Source of the DNA: Terrimesophilobacter bigeumensis
Lineage (GTDB): Bacteria; Actinomycetota; Actinomycetes; Actinomycetales; Microbacteriaceae
DNA: 64,000 bases
Direction: 5' to 3'
NCBI RefSeq assembly: GCF_039537265.1
Contig: NZ_BAABAE010000003.1
Coordinates: forward strand, 1 to 64,000
Each line of letters opens with the position of its first letter. Position 1 is the stretch's first letter. This document shows, piece by piece, positions 16,329-23,526 of this stretch. The position numbers and the translations under genes were made by a program. The notes beneath the pieces were generated by a model that worked only from the letters and a program-made list of their open reading frames with translations, was not told where the DNA came from and searched no databases.

Positions 16329-17102
16329 ATGTCGACCCGCTCCCGTGTTCTTGTCGCGATTGCCGCCGTGGCCGCACTCGCGGTGATCGTGGTCGCCGTC
16401 ATGCTCGTGCTGAGCCCGCGGCTCATGCTCCCGGGCGACTCCGGTGCAGCGCCTCCTGAGCCGCCCGGGCCCGACCACGCACTCCCGGCCGCTGCACCGC
16501 CCCTCGCTGAGGCTCGGACTCGCGCGGGCGTCGCGGGGCTTGCGGATGCCGACTGGGTCGAGCGGGTCTCCGCGGCATCCGGAATCCCTGCTCGCGCGCT
16601 CGCCGCCTATGCGGGCGCCGCGATCGTGAAGGCGCGGGCGATGCCATCCTGCGGGCTCGGCTGGACGACGCTCGCCGCGATCGGACTCATCGAAAGCGAT
16701 CACGGCCGGCACGGTGGCTCGAGCGTCGGCGAGGACGGCACGGTCACTCCGCCCATCTTCGGCATTGCCCTCGACGGCGCGGCCACCGCGCACATCGCCG
16801 ACTCCGACGGCGGCGCGATCGACGGCGACGCCGAGTACGACCGGGCGGTCGGTCCCATGCAGCTCATCCCGCAGACCTGGCGCAACTGGCACGTCGACGG
16901 CAGCGGCGACGGCGTCGAGGATCCGCAGAACATCGACGATGCGGTCGTGGCGACCAGCAACTACCTCTGCCGGGCGAGCGGCGACATGGCCGGCCGCGAG
17001 GGCTGGCGCGCGGGGGTCGGCGCCTACAACTCCTCGGACGCCTACGTCCAGTCGGTCGCGGATGCTGCCAACCGCTATGCGAAGGATGCCTCCGGCGACT
17101 GA
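16329..17102 (+). CDS. Secreted or membrane-anchored lytic transglycosylase
   Basis: 257 aa. An N-terminal anchor (VLVAIAAVAALAVIVVAVMLVL, residues ~7-28) is followed by a Pro/Ala-rich linker and a goose-lysozyme/SLT-like domain. The domain carries GWTTLAAIGLIESDHGRHGG with the likely catalytic Glu, AVGPMQLIPQTWRNW, and a D-x-S/D-D Ca-like loop DGSGDGVEDPQNIDDA, then VGAYNSSDAYVQSVADAANRY. It probably cleaves peptidoglycan outside the cell. ATG 16329 is preceded by GGGATAGCCCGG, a string also seen before the M23 gene. Confidence 0.85.
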   Translation: MSTRSRVLVAIAAVAALAVIVVAVMLVLSPRLMLPGDSGAAPPEPPGPDHALPAAAPPLAEARTRAGVAGLADADWVERVSAASGIPARALAAYAGAAIVKARAMPSCGLGWTTLAAIGLIESDHGRHGGSSVGEDGTVTPPIFGIALDGAATAHIADSDGGAIDGDAEYDRAVGPMQLIPQTWRNWHVDGSGDGVEDPQNIDDAVVATSNYLCRASGDMAGREGWRAGVGAYNSSDAYVQSVADAANRYAKDASGD

Positions 17103-17123
17103 GCGGGGACGGCCCAGGGTGCC

Positions 17124-18152
17124 TCAGCGCCTCCGGTTGCTCACGCGTGCGGTGCTCGACCGCACGATCAACTCGTAGGGGAGCGACGTGTTGAGCGTGC
17201 CCTGCGTGCGGCGGCTCGGGTGCAGCTGGTCCATCAGGATCTCGACCGCCAGCCGTCCCTGCAGTTCGGGGAACTGGGCGACCGTGGAGAGCCCGAAGAA
17301 GTCGGAGAGGTCGTGGTCGTCGATGCCGATCACGGAGACGTCCTCCGGTACCTCCAGGCCGAGGTCGCGTGCGGCGAGGATCGTGCCGATCGCCATCTCG
17401 TCGGATGCCGCGAACACCGCGGTGGGACGCTTGCGCGGGTTGCCGAACAGCTGCTTCGCCGCCTGGTAGCCGCCGCGCATCGTGAAGTCCGCGGTCTGGA
17501 ACAGTTCGGGGTCGACGGGGATGCCGGCGGCCTCGAGCGCCGACTCGTAGCCGACGCGGCGGTTGGTCGGCAGGTGGAAGTCGCGCTCGTATTCCTTGTT
17601 GCCGCCGATGTGGGCGATCGTGGTGTGCCCGAGCGAGAGCAGGTGTTCGGTGGCGAGCCGGGCGATCGCGACGTCGTCGATACTCAGGGTGCGCACCCCC
17701 GGCAGTGGTCCGCCGACGCCGACGATGGGCTTGTTCATGTCGAGCAGGCGGGTGGTCTCCCCGGCCGTGAGCTCGAGGGAGACGGCGATGACGGCATCCA
17801 CCCGCTTACGCAGCAGGAAGTGTTCGAAGACACTGCGGCGCTCATCCGCCCCGCCGCCCAGGTTGTAGAGGGTGAGGTCGTAGCCGTTGGCGAGGAGCGC
17901 GCTCTCGGCCCCCTGCAGCACGGAGCTGTAGAACCACTGGTTGAGCACCGGGATGACGACGCCGACGTTCTTGGTCCTGCCGGTGGCGAGGCTGGAGGCG
18001 TTGGAGCTCACGACGTAACCGAGCTCGGATGCCGCACTGATGACCCGCTCACGGGTCGCCGCCGAGACGTGACCGTTGCCGCTCAGGGCGCGCGAGACGG
18101 TCGCCGTCGAGACGCCGGCGAGCTCCGCGACTTCGTTGATGCCGGGCACCAC
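17124..18152 (-). CDS. LacI-family transcriptional regulator (sugar-type)
   Basis: 342 aa. N-terminal HTH and hinge helix: INEVAELAGVSTATVSRALSGNGHVSAATRERVISAASELGY. A periplasmic-binding-type sensor domain follows, with DAVIAVSLEL, LLSLGHTTIAHIGG and FAASDEMAIGTILAARDLGLEVPEDVSVIGIDDHDLS. GTG 18152 or the adjacent GTG 18149 is the start, with GAGGAGG at 18154-18160. It closely resembles the regulator at 55188-56231 in layout and motifs, so it may control a similar sugar operon; no transporter lies beside it. Confidence 0.88.
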   Translation of the reverse strand: MVPGINEVAELAGVSTATVSRALSGNGHVSAATRERVISAASELGYVVSSNASSLATGRTKNVGVVIPVLNQWFYSSVLQGAESALLANGYDLTLYNLGGGADERRSVFEHFLLRKRVDAVIAVSLELTAGETTRLLDMNKPIVGVGGPLPGVRTLSIDDVAIARLATEHLLSLGHTTIAHIGGNKEYERDFHLPTNRRVGYESALEAAGIPVDPELFQTADFTMRGGYQAAKQLFGNPRKRPTAVFAASDEMAIGTILAARDLGLEVPEDVSVIGIDDHDLSDFFGLSTVAQFPELQGRLAVEILMDQLHPSRRTQGTLNTSLPYELIVRSSTARVSNRRR

Positions 18153-18303
18153 ACCTCCTCGTCGACCGGTCGGGTACCGCTTCGCCGATCCTATCCGCGC
18201 GCGGCATTCGATGACGGCGCCGGCGTGATTTCAGGAGACCCGCCGACCCGCTATCCTTGATTCTTGTCTCCGGTCAGGTGAATACATGTGGCCGGAGCAC
18301 TAC

Positions 18304-18385
18304 GGCAAGTTACCCAAGCGGCCAAAGGGATCTGACTGTAAATCAGACGTCTCAGACTTCGGGGGTTCGAATCCCTCACTTGCCA
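18304..18385 (+). tRNA. tRNA-Tyr (GTA)
   Basis: The acceptor GGCAAGT pairs with ACTTGCC and A is the discriminator base. The anticodon arm CTGACTGTAAATCAG has GTA in the loop. A long class II variable arm and a GGGGGTTCGAATCCC T-arm complete an 82-nt gene. CCA is not encoded. Its 3' part is the left end of the island at 18386-23425. Confidence 0.95.
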
Positions 18386-18392
18386 CTCTCAA
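18336..18392. repeat. Left attachment-site repeat (attL) in tRNA-Tyr
   Basis: The 57 bp from the anticodon loop through the tRNA end and the flanking CTCTCAA recur at 23370-23425, with a single G missing in the second copy. This is the usual footprint of tyrosine-recombinase integration into a tRNA 3' end. Confidence 0.9.
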
Positions 18393-18397
18393 TGAAA

Positions 18398-18435
18398 CAA
18401 AGGGTTTCCGGCCTCTTCGACCGGAGGCCTTTGTC
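18398..18435 (+). terminator. Hairpin after tRNA-Tyr, supplied by the island
   Basis: GGCCTC (18410-18415) pairs with GAGGCC (18424-18429), followed by TTTGTCTT. An outer AAAGG/CCTTT pairing is possible. It would end the tRNA-Tyr transcript. The sequence after the right-hand att copy differs, so the island probably replaced the original downstream region. Confidence 0.55.
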
Positions 18436-18442
18436 TTGCTCC

Positions 18443-19060
18443 CTACGATTGTGCGTGCATTGTGTGTGCAGTTCGGTCGCGGGGGACCAGCATCGCGGCT
18501 GCAGCCTCGGCCGCGTCACGGTTCGCGTCGCGCAGCAGGTGGCCGTAGAGGTCAACTGTGACGGCGATGGTGGAGTGCCCGAGGCGCTTGCTCACGACGG
18601 CGAGGGGAACGCCGGCGCTGATGAGCAGGGACGCGTGCAAGTGCCGGAGGTCGTGGAAGCGAATCTTCGGCAGGCCGGCCTTGAGGGCGTAGGTGTCGAA
18701 GTAGCGGGTGACGTAGCGCGGCTTGAGCTCGCGACCGTCCTCGTCGGTGAAGACCCGCCCTGAGTCTTTGTACGCGGCACCCCAGGCGTCTCGCTCCTCG
18801 TCCTGGCGGAGTTTCCATGCGGCGAGCGCATCCACGAGACCATCGTCGAGAGAGACGACGCGGTCCTGCCCGGAACTGGTCTTGATTTCCCCCTCGAAAT
18901 TGACTCCACCGACCTCGATGAGCTGTACCTTCACGACGAGTTCCCGGTCGGTGAAGCTGACGTCTTGCCAGCGCAACCCGCACAATTCCCCACGGCGCAG
19001 CCCTGTACGGATGGCGACCTCGTAGAGGATGAAGGGCAAGGACACCGGCAGGCTCACCAT
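18443..19060 (-). pseudogene. Tyrosine-recombinase integrase, N-terminally truncated
   Basis: 205 aa covering only the catalytic domain. ATRTG-like AIRTGLRRGELCGLRW carries the first Arg, FHDLRHLHASLL the H-x-x-R box, LGHSTIAVTVDLYGHLL the late His and the nucleophilic Tyr. Full-length relatives have ~150-200 more residues at the N-terminus (arm-type and core-binding domains). Here homology stops near residue 8, and upstream DNA belongs to an unrelated ORF on the other strand. Catalytic residues are intact, but the protein is unlikely to integrate DNA alone. It is beside its tRNA target, as expected. Confidence 0.82.
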
Positions 19061-19268
19061 CGACAGACTGACCCTCGACGCCTACAAGGAGGGTCGCATC
19101 ACTCCGCTTGAGGGGAAGCTGCTCCAGCAGTACAGCCGGCAGAGCCCTCGCGGTCGTAAGCGGGCCCGGTCAACCCCCATCTCGCCTGAGAAGATTCAGG
19201 CCATGAAGGACAAGCTCGAGCGGGTGATGGCGCAATTTGAAGCCAAATATCCGAATCCCCGACACTGA
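19029..19268 (+). CDS. Hypothetical protein, possibly a 3' gene fragment
   Basis: 79 aa, basic and hydrophilic (LTLDAYKEGRITPLEGKLLQQYSRQSPRGRKRARSTP shortened here to its key feature: a Lys/Arg-rich centre followed by a predicted helix, IQAMKDKLERVMAQFEAKY). Its 5' end overlaps the truncated integrase, so its true start may have been lost at the same junction. No family is recognised. It overlaps the next ORF by 32 bp. Confidence 0.4.
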   Translation: MKGKDTGRLTIDRLTLDAYKEGRITPLEGKLLQQYSRQSPRGRKRARSTPISPEKIQAMKDKLERVMAQFEAKYPNPRH

Positions 19269-19575
19269 AGATTCAGGCCCGGTCATCCCCCAGGGCGCAG
19301 CCTGCTTCACGAACAGACTCGCAGGGGCGACTCTCGACGAGCTGCTCGAGAACGCTGGCCGGAACTGGTGGCCTGAACACTCCCTCGAAGTCGAGTGGGA
19401 GCTACTGCGCTGTCACGCGTTCCAGGCAGAATGCCTACTCATCGACAAGGCCGAGAACCGCGCGTGGGAGCGCCAGATGCTCGAACTCTTCCACCGGAAT
19501 CTCCCGTACGAGGAATACGTTGAGGCGCGCATGAGCGCCCTCGAGGCGCGGCTCAGGGCGCGGAAGCTGGCGTAG
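19237..19575 (+). CDS. Hypothetical protein
   Basis: 112 aa, mostly helical by inspection, with two Trp-rich segments (NAGRNWWPEHSLEVEWELL and AENRAWERQMLELFHR) and a basic C-terminus. No signal peptide or membrane segment. It overlaps the preceding ORF by 32 bp and may be translated with it. I do not recognise the family. Confidence 0.45.
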   Translation: MKPNIRIPDTEDSGPVIPQGAACFTNRLAGATLDELLENAGRNWWPEHSLEVEWELLRCHAFQAECLLIDKAENRAWERQMLELFHRNLPYEEYVEARMSALEARLRARKLA

Positions 19576-19683
19576 TCGAACCTCCGATACAAGTACTGGT
19601 TCAAGCCGCGCCGAGCACGCCTGGTGCAACGAGAGGTGCGACGCTTCTACGGGCAATGGACCGGGTCGTAGATTCCGACGGCG

Positions 19684-20274
19684 TCATTCCCAAAGGTCGG
19701 CGGCACTCGCTCGCGCCTGGGCATCGATGATCTTCTTGACGCCCTCGTCAGCCTTCCTCAGAGCATCCAGCGCTCTCACATAACCTTTTCGTGCGTCGAT
19801 GACCGCAGTGGTGACGCGGAATGATCCTCCTTGCGTCGTCACCTTCTCAGTTCCGTCATACCAGTCCCAGTCGCGCCACTGGCCGGGCGCAAACCCGTAC
19901 CCCTTCAGCACGTCCGCCAAATCAGCGCCGACCCTCGCAATTGGAGCAGACTCAGCCTTCTCGACGCGTCCCGAATAGCCTCCAGGAGATGGCACAAGGA
20001 GCTCCGGCGTAAAGCCGGCCAGCGCTTTCGCTACAACATCGGCAGATCCCTCTGCCATCGCTACAGCCGACTGCTTGAGGTCCTGGACTCGATCGCGACC
20101 CATTTCCTTACTGACGTCCGGCTCGCCCGTCACGTGCGCCTTGGCCTGCTCAACAATCCAATCGGCGACCGCAGCGCCGACCGCGGCCCGCCACGCCGAA
20201 AACGCCACCTGCGCGAGCCCCAGGCGTTCGTCGTAGCTCTCACGTGCCGTCGCCAATTCTTTTTCGTCATCCAT
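19684..20274 (-). CDS. Hypothetical helical protein of the island
   Basis: 196 aa. Start ATG 20274 (MDDEKELATARESYDERLG) is favoured over the codon at 20280, because TACTAT (20281-20286 on the minus strand) lies 6 nt upstream. The chain is Ala/Glu/Lys-rich and largely helical, with a central Trp/Asp cluster (GQWRDWDWYDGTEKV). No known domain is visible. A repeated GTACACGC upstream (20307-20322) lies near its -35 region and could be a regulator site. Confidence 0.6.
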   Translation of the reverse strand: MDDEKELATARESYDERLGLAQVAFSAWRAAVGAAVADWIVEQAKAHVTGEPDVSKEMGRDRVQDLKQSAVAMAEGSADVVAKALAGFTPELLVPSPGGYSGRVEKAESAPIARVGADLADVLKGYGFAPGQWRDWDWYDGTEKVTTQGGSFRVTTAVIDARKGYVRALDALRKADEGVKKIIDAQARASAADLWE

Positions 20275-20280
20275 GCGCAC

Positions 20281-20322
20281 ATAGTATTCGCGACCCCAGA
20301 CGTGCCGTACACGCGTACACGC
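20281..20322 (-). promoter_or_regulatory. Promoter and 8-bp direct repeat upstream of the 19684-20274 gene
   Basis: The minus-strand -10 TACTAT is the complement of 20281-20286. Two adjacent copies of GTACACGC at 20307-20314 and 20315-20322 cover the -35 to -50 zone, the spacing expected of an activator or repressor site. The HTH protein at 20443-20799 is the nearest candidate regulator. This is inference. Confidence 0.4.
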
Positions 20323-20442
20323 GTCGTGCGCGCGCGTAGGCTGACTGATCGCGGCCAGTTCAGTGCTGAGGCCAATGCTTCTCGGGTATTCGGGGGCATT
20401 GGGGCAGTGGAACGTTCGACAGCCCGGTCGACGGGGTCGTTG

Positions 20443-20799
20443 TTACCGGTACGTGCCGTTGTGGTGCCGGTTGACGTTGTAGAGGGCGTAGCTGAGGCGC
20501 TTCTCGGCTCGTGACGGTTCGCCGTTCGGTCGCATGGGGTTTGGCAGGTGGAAGTACTGCTCCATGAGTTCGTCCTGGCGTTCGACGCGGGCCACCCATT
20601 GGTCGATCTGGGGGGCCCGGACGGCGGTGCCGACCTTCCAGGTGTTCTTGAAGCTGAGGCCACGTTCGCGGGCGACTTTGGAGACGAGGCCGGGGGAGAC
20701 TTTGTATCGGCGTGCGATCTCGTTGCGGCCGAAACCGACGAAGATGTCGTCTCCGATGCGTTGGCGGAGCTCCTGACTGATGGGCATGGTCCGTGGCAT
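20443..20799 (-). CDS. Helix-turn-helix DNA-binding protein
   Basis: 118 aa from ATG 20799, chosen because GGTGAG lies just upstream; the frame extends to 20850. FVGFGRNEIARRYKVSPGLVSKVARERGL is a homeodomain-like HTH (residues ~20-48), similar to resolvase/terminase-small-subunit HTHs. The rest (APQIDQWVARVERQDELMEQYF) looks helical. It is found in phage- or element-derived regions. It diverges from the small gene at 21010, with a ~210-bp gap. Regulator or small terminase subunit cannot be separated from sequence alone. Confidence 0.65.
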   Translation of the reverse strand: MPRTMPISQELRQRIGDDIFVGFGRNEIARRYKVSPGLVSKVARERGLSFKNTWKVGTAVRAPQIDQWVARVERQDELMEQYFHLPNPMRPNGEPSRAEKRLSYALYNVNRHHNGTYR

Positions 20800-21009
20800 G
20801 GATCTCACCTTCAATCTATTCTCTCGCCCTTTTTCTCGTGTGGTGATCAACTGGTCGATGGGCTGGGCGTGTTCGTTCTGCTATCGTCATCGCCTCATCG
20901 CGTCGCCTAGCTGCTTGTGGGGAGGCGTGGGCATCGGGATTGTCGGGTCGGGGGTCTACGGTTGGGGAGCGCTCAGCATCGGGCTGAGGCGTGAGAAAGG
21001 ACGATCGAT

Positions 21010-21186
21010 ATGGCAAGTCAAGTCGAGGCGAAGGATGCGCTGTGGAGCGCGATCGAGAAGCTCGCGAAGGAAGCCGAGAGGTACAACAGCCCCGCGGGTA
21101 GTGTGATGCTCAGGGATACAGCGATCGCGTACCGCGCCGTCGTTGGTGGCGCTCAGCCTGGCTCGATGGTTGTCGAGTCGAAGTAG
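21010..21186 (+). CDS. Small hypothetical protein (58 aa)
   Basis: ATG 21010 is preceded by AAAGGA (about 8-9 nt), a good ribosome site. The chain begins MASQVEAKDALWSAIEKLAKEAERYNS and ends AQPGSMVVESK. It is amphipathic and soluble, with no known motif. A TACGGT box near 20957-20963 and a small hairpin (GCTCAGcatcggGCTGAG) precede it. It diverges from the HTH gene. Confidence 0.55.
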   Translation: MASQVEAKDALWSAIEKLAKEAERYNSPAGSVMLRDTAIAYRAVVGGAQPGSMVVESK

Positions 21187-21391
21187 CAGTACTGCCGAAC
21201 GCCCCGAGAGTTGTCGGCTCTCTCGAGGCCTCGGGATGACTCACGCCATCCAATATGGGCTACTCACGGATTGAACTACAGGCGCATCATGATCGCGCGC
21301 TTGACGCTTGTCGAACGTTCGACGAACTGCCGCGGTCACGGAGTGAAGAATCGCTCAGCAGAATGTCAGTCCTCACCGCTACCGTCAGAGC

Positions 21392-21565
21392 ATGAACATC
21401 GCGCAGCTCATCCTTGAAGCGTTTCCCGAGACGCTTGCTAATATCTGGGGTTGGCTCGTAGCGGCGTTCACAGCGAACCCCTGGGTCTTCCTGTTCGCGG
21501 GCGCGATGGCGCTCCTTAGTACCTTGGTGCCGGCCCGACGCCGACGTAGGCGCGCCCACTACTAG
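21392..21565 (+). CDS. Small single-pass membrane protein (57 aa)
   Basis: Begins MNIAQLILEAFPETLANIWG, then a hydrophobic segment (WVFLFAGAMALLSTLV, residues ~31-46) and an abrupt basic end (ARRRRRRAHY), suggesting an N-out/C-in helix. TACCGT lies 6 nt before ATG 21392, fitting a leaderless start. It resembles small hydrophobic proteins of phages and toxin systems in layout only; no function is claimed. Confidence 0.55.
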   Translation: MNIAQLILEAFPETLANIWGWLVAAFTANPWVFLFAGAMALLSTLVPARRRRRRAHY

Positions 21566-21777
21566 ATGCGCGCCAAGATCTTCCCGCGGCCATTGGAGAT
21601 CGTTGACCGGCGGACAGCTTGCTGCGAGCGAGGAGTGGGAACTACTCAGGGTGTACGAGTAAATGCGACACCCCACCTTGGGGGCCAACTCCGCTGAAAG
21701 ACGTCTCTGTATACTTGTGTCAAGGCCCGCTGTGGATAACTTGTGTAAAAGCCTGTGGATAACGATTGGAGAAGGCA
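21566..21777 (+). promoter_or_regulatory. Promoter/leader of the Panacea-PIN operon with two DnaA-box-like sites
   Basis: TATACT at 21710-21715 is the best -10; no strong -35 is visible. Downstream, TGTGGATAA occurs at 21731-21739 and 21754-21762. This is the exact reverse complement of the DnaA-box consensus TTATCCACA, with 23 bp between copies. The second ends just before the Shine-Dalgarno GGAGAAGG. The sites would lie at about +10 and +33 of the transcript. Confidence 0.6.
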
Positions 21778-22413
21778 GTGGACGTTCACTCTGCCGCCAT
21801 CGCCGCCCGGTTCTTGGCAATCGCAGCCGAAGAGGGTGGCGGGATCACCAACCTCAAGCTTCAGAAGCTCGTCACCTTGGCTCAAAGCCTCAACCTCTTC
21901 CGGCACGGATCGCGACTCTTCGTTGAAGATGTCCAGGCTTGGAAGAATGGTCCCGCGATCAAGCCGCTTTACGGCATGTATAAGCGCTTCAAGCAGTCGC
22001 CCATTTCAGCAATAGATGACAGCTGGAAGAGCCGCGAAGATATCGATAAGTCCTCTGTCGCCGTCATAGATGAAGTTTGGCGTGTCGCTGGCGATCTGTC
22101 GGCGTCGGAATTGTGGAAGCTCACGCACGAATCCGGCCCATGGAAAGACCGCTACCTGCCGGATGTCAGCGATATCGTCATCCCCATTGAAGACCTGAGC
22201 AACGCTTGGCCGGCGTATAAGCATCGAGCCCAGACCATGTCCGGCAAGGCGCCTGCGGCCCCCTCCGCGGTGGATTTCTCCACTGTCGAGGTGTCAGCAA
22301 GCGATGCCGCTCTCACTCCTGTGGTCGGATATGGACAACACGGATTCAAGGACTTCGACGAGTACAAACGTGCGCGCAGCCTGCTGCTCGGACACGTGAG
22401 CCGTGAAAGCTGA
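21778..22413 (+). CDS. Panacea-domain (SocA/GepA-like, DUF4065) antitoxin-type protein
   Basis: 211 aa. Residues ~1-75 match the Panacea domain: AIAARFLAIAAEEGGGITNLKLQKLVTLAQSLNLF, then QAWKNGPAIKPLYGMYKRF, recalling the family's T-x-L-K-L-Q-K-L and W-x-x-G-P-V signatures. Start GTG 21778 is chosen because GGAG (21768) is well spaced; TTG 21766 is the alternative. A C-terminal extension of ~75 residues after the domain is Ala/Ser-rich. Known Panacea proteins neutralise diverse toxins encoded beside them. The next gene overlaps by 11 bp, so it is the natural toxin candidate. Confidence 0.8.
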   Translation: MDVHSAAIAARFLAIAAEEGGGITNLKLQKLVTLAQSLNLFRHGSRLFVEDVQAWKNGPAIKPLYGMYKRFKQSPISAIDDSWKSREDIDKSSVAVIDEVWRVAGDLSASELWKLTHESGPWKDRYLPDVSDIVIPIEDLSNAWPAYKHRAQTMSGKAPAAPSAVDFSTVEVSASDAALTPVVGYGQHGFKDFDEYKRARSLLLGHVSRES

Positions 22414-23086
22414 TCCGAGCGATTCTGATCGTTTGAGCCGCGACCGAATCCTCGTCGTGCTAGACGTCAACATATACCTTGATGTCGCGCGGATCGTAGG
22501 GGCACCGTTCACCTGGGAGAAATTCGACGCAGCGGTTCGTGTAGCACTTGAGAGTCCGATCCCGAACCCGACCGACGCGGGATATGACAGCATCCTGGCG
22601 ATCGCAACCACCCGCAAGGGGGTGCACCCGTCCGGAGCCCGGCTCGAAGTGTGGACCAGTGAGCACATCGACCGGCTCGTGGCCTTGAAGGCCGCTCAAC
22701 CGCCCGACGCGCGTGACCCGCGCGATCGGGGACTTGGGTGGCCCGCACACTATGCGCGCGAACTGGTTGAAATCTTGATCAACGACGTCGTCGTGGAATA
22801 TAGCAACGGTGACACGATCGGTGTCGTGGCGATTCCATACGGCAACCCGCCGCTCGATCACGAAGACGGTTGTGTGTTTGCGACGGCCCGGGACTCTGGG
22901 TGGAGCGGAATCTATTACGAGCGGTATTGCATAACTCGTGATGTTCAGTTCCGGACAGCTGCTCTGCCCGGCCAGATTGACGTCCTGCATCCTCACGAGT
23001 GGGTCATTCGCTACAGGAACGAGTCTCGAGCGGCAAGCATCGCGACGATGCCGAAACCTCCTAGACAGAAGTCGCCAGCCGGCTGA
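22403..23086 (+). CDS. PIN-like domain protein, putative toxin partner of the Panacea protein
   Basis: 227 aa. ILVVLDVNIYLDVARIVG is a typical first PIN strand with its acidic residue, and PPLDHEDGCVFATARDSG carries the later D-x-E-D cluster before an Ala-rich helix. HYARELVEILINDVV is a plausible middle helix with Glu. The protein is longer than VapC (~130-150 aa), with extra segments around residues 45-105 and a basic tail. GTG 22403 overlaps the upstream gene by 11 bp, indicating coupled translation. PIN RNase activity is inferred, not shown. A DNA-directed or defence role is possible. Confidence 0.65.
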   Translation: MKADPSDSDRLSRDRILVVLDVNIYLDVARIVGAPFTWEKFDAAVRVALESPIPNPTDAGYDSILAIATTRKGVHPSGARLEVWTSEHIDRLVALKAAQPPDARDPRDRGLGWPAHYARELVEILINDVVVEYSNGDTIGVVAIPYGNPPLDHEDGCVFATARDSGWSGIYYERYCITRDVQFRTAALPGQIDVLHPHEWVIRYRNESRAASIATMPKPPRQKSPAG

Positions 23087-23369
23087 CCTTGCACACCGAG
23101 CACACCGAGCACACCAGTACGGGTGCTCGATCGGTCCGCCGACCTCGAACAGATTGCAGGCACTGGCTGCAGTTCGGGGTGCCGAGATCCTCGAGGTCGG
23201 CCATGTCGCGACCTTAGCCCTCCAGACGGCTTGTGTGTGCAGTTGTGTGTGCAAACTGCAGATCACTCCCTGTGCCAGACTGGATGAAAGGCATCTGATA
23301 TCGCCTGGATTCCCCGAGGTTCCGGGCCAGACAGCACTGGATGTGCTGAACGATACGACCGGTATCCCT
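23087..23369. other. Right end of the island, no gene seen
   Basis: The stretch holds a short triplication of CACACCGAG (from 23093) and repeated TGTGTGTGCA words (near 23231 and 23243). TGTGTGTGCAG also occurs near the left end (about 18463-18473), inside the integrase 3' end, so these words could be recombinase arm sites. No supported ORF, terminator or RNA was found. Confidence 0.4.
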
Positions 23370-23425
23370 CTGTAAATCAGACGTCTCAGACTTCGGGGTT
23401 CGAATCCCTCACTTGCCACTCTCAA
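23370..23425. repeat. Right attachment-site repeat (attR), displaced tRNA-Tyr 3' end
   Basis: A copy of the tRNA-Tyr 3' half plus CTCTCAA, one G shorter than the left copy in the T-arm G run (four instead of five). No 5' half precedes it, so it is not a tRNA gene. It marks the right edge of the island. Confidence 0.9.
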
Positions 23426-23526
23426 GAACCAGGGTCCCGCCCGCTTCGCCCGGAGCCCCGGGGCGAATGCACCTCGCGGGGTTCGGTCAGCGCAGAACTG
23501 CTGCCTCCGAAGAGTAGGGTTTCGGG

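Larger units (their letters stand above)
18386..23425. mobile_element. Decayed integrative island in tRNA-Tyr (about 5 kb)
   Basis: Bounded by the 18336-18392 / 23370-23425 direct repeat, it carries a tyrosine recombinase next to the tRNA, an HTH protein, small genes of unknown function and a Panacea-PIN toxin-antitoxin-like operon. Base composition is visibly less GC-rich than the flanks, with rare codons such as ATA and AGG more frequent. The recombinase lacks its N-terminal domains, and no replication, packaging or transfer gene is recognisable, so it is probably immobile on its own. Confidence 0.85.

Noticed and set aside
18443..19060. Integrase as a complete, active recombinase
   Set aside because: Catalytic residues are present but the N-terminal binding domains are absent and upstream DNA belongs to another ORF.
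23093..23125. CACACCGAG triplication as a CRISPR or iteron array
   Set aside because: Units are 9 bp with no spacers of constant length and no cas genes; too short and irregular for an array. Left as part of the island end.
23370..23425. A second tRNA-Tyr gene
   Set aside because: Only the 3' half is present; acceptor 5' strand and D-arm are missing. It is the att repeat.
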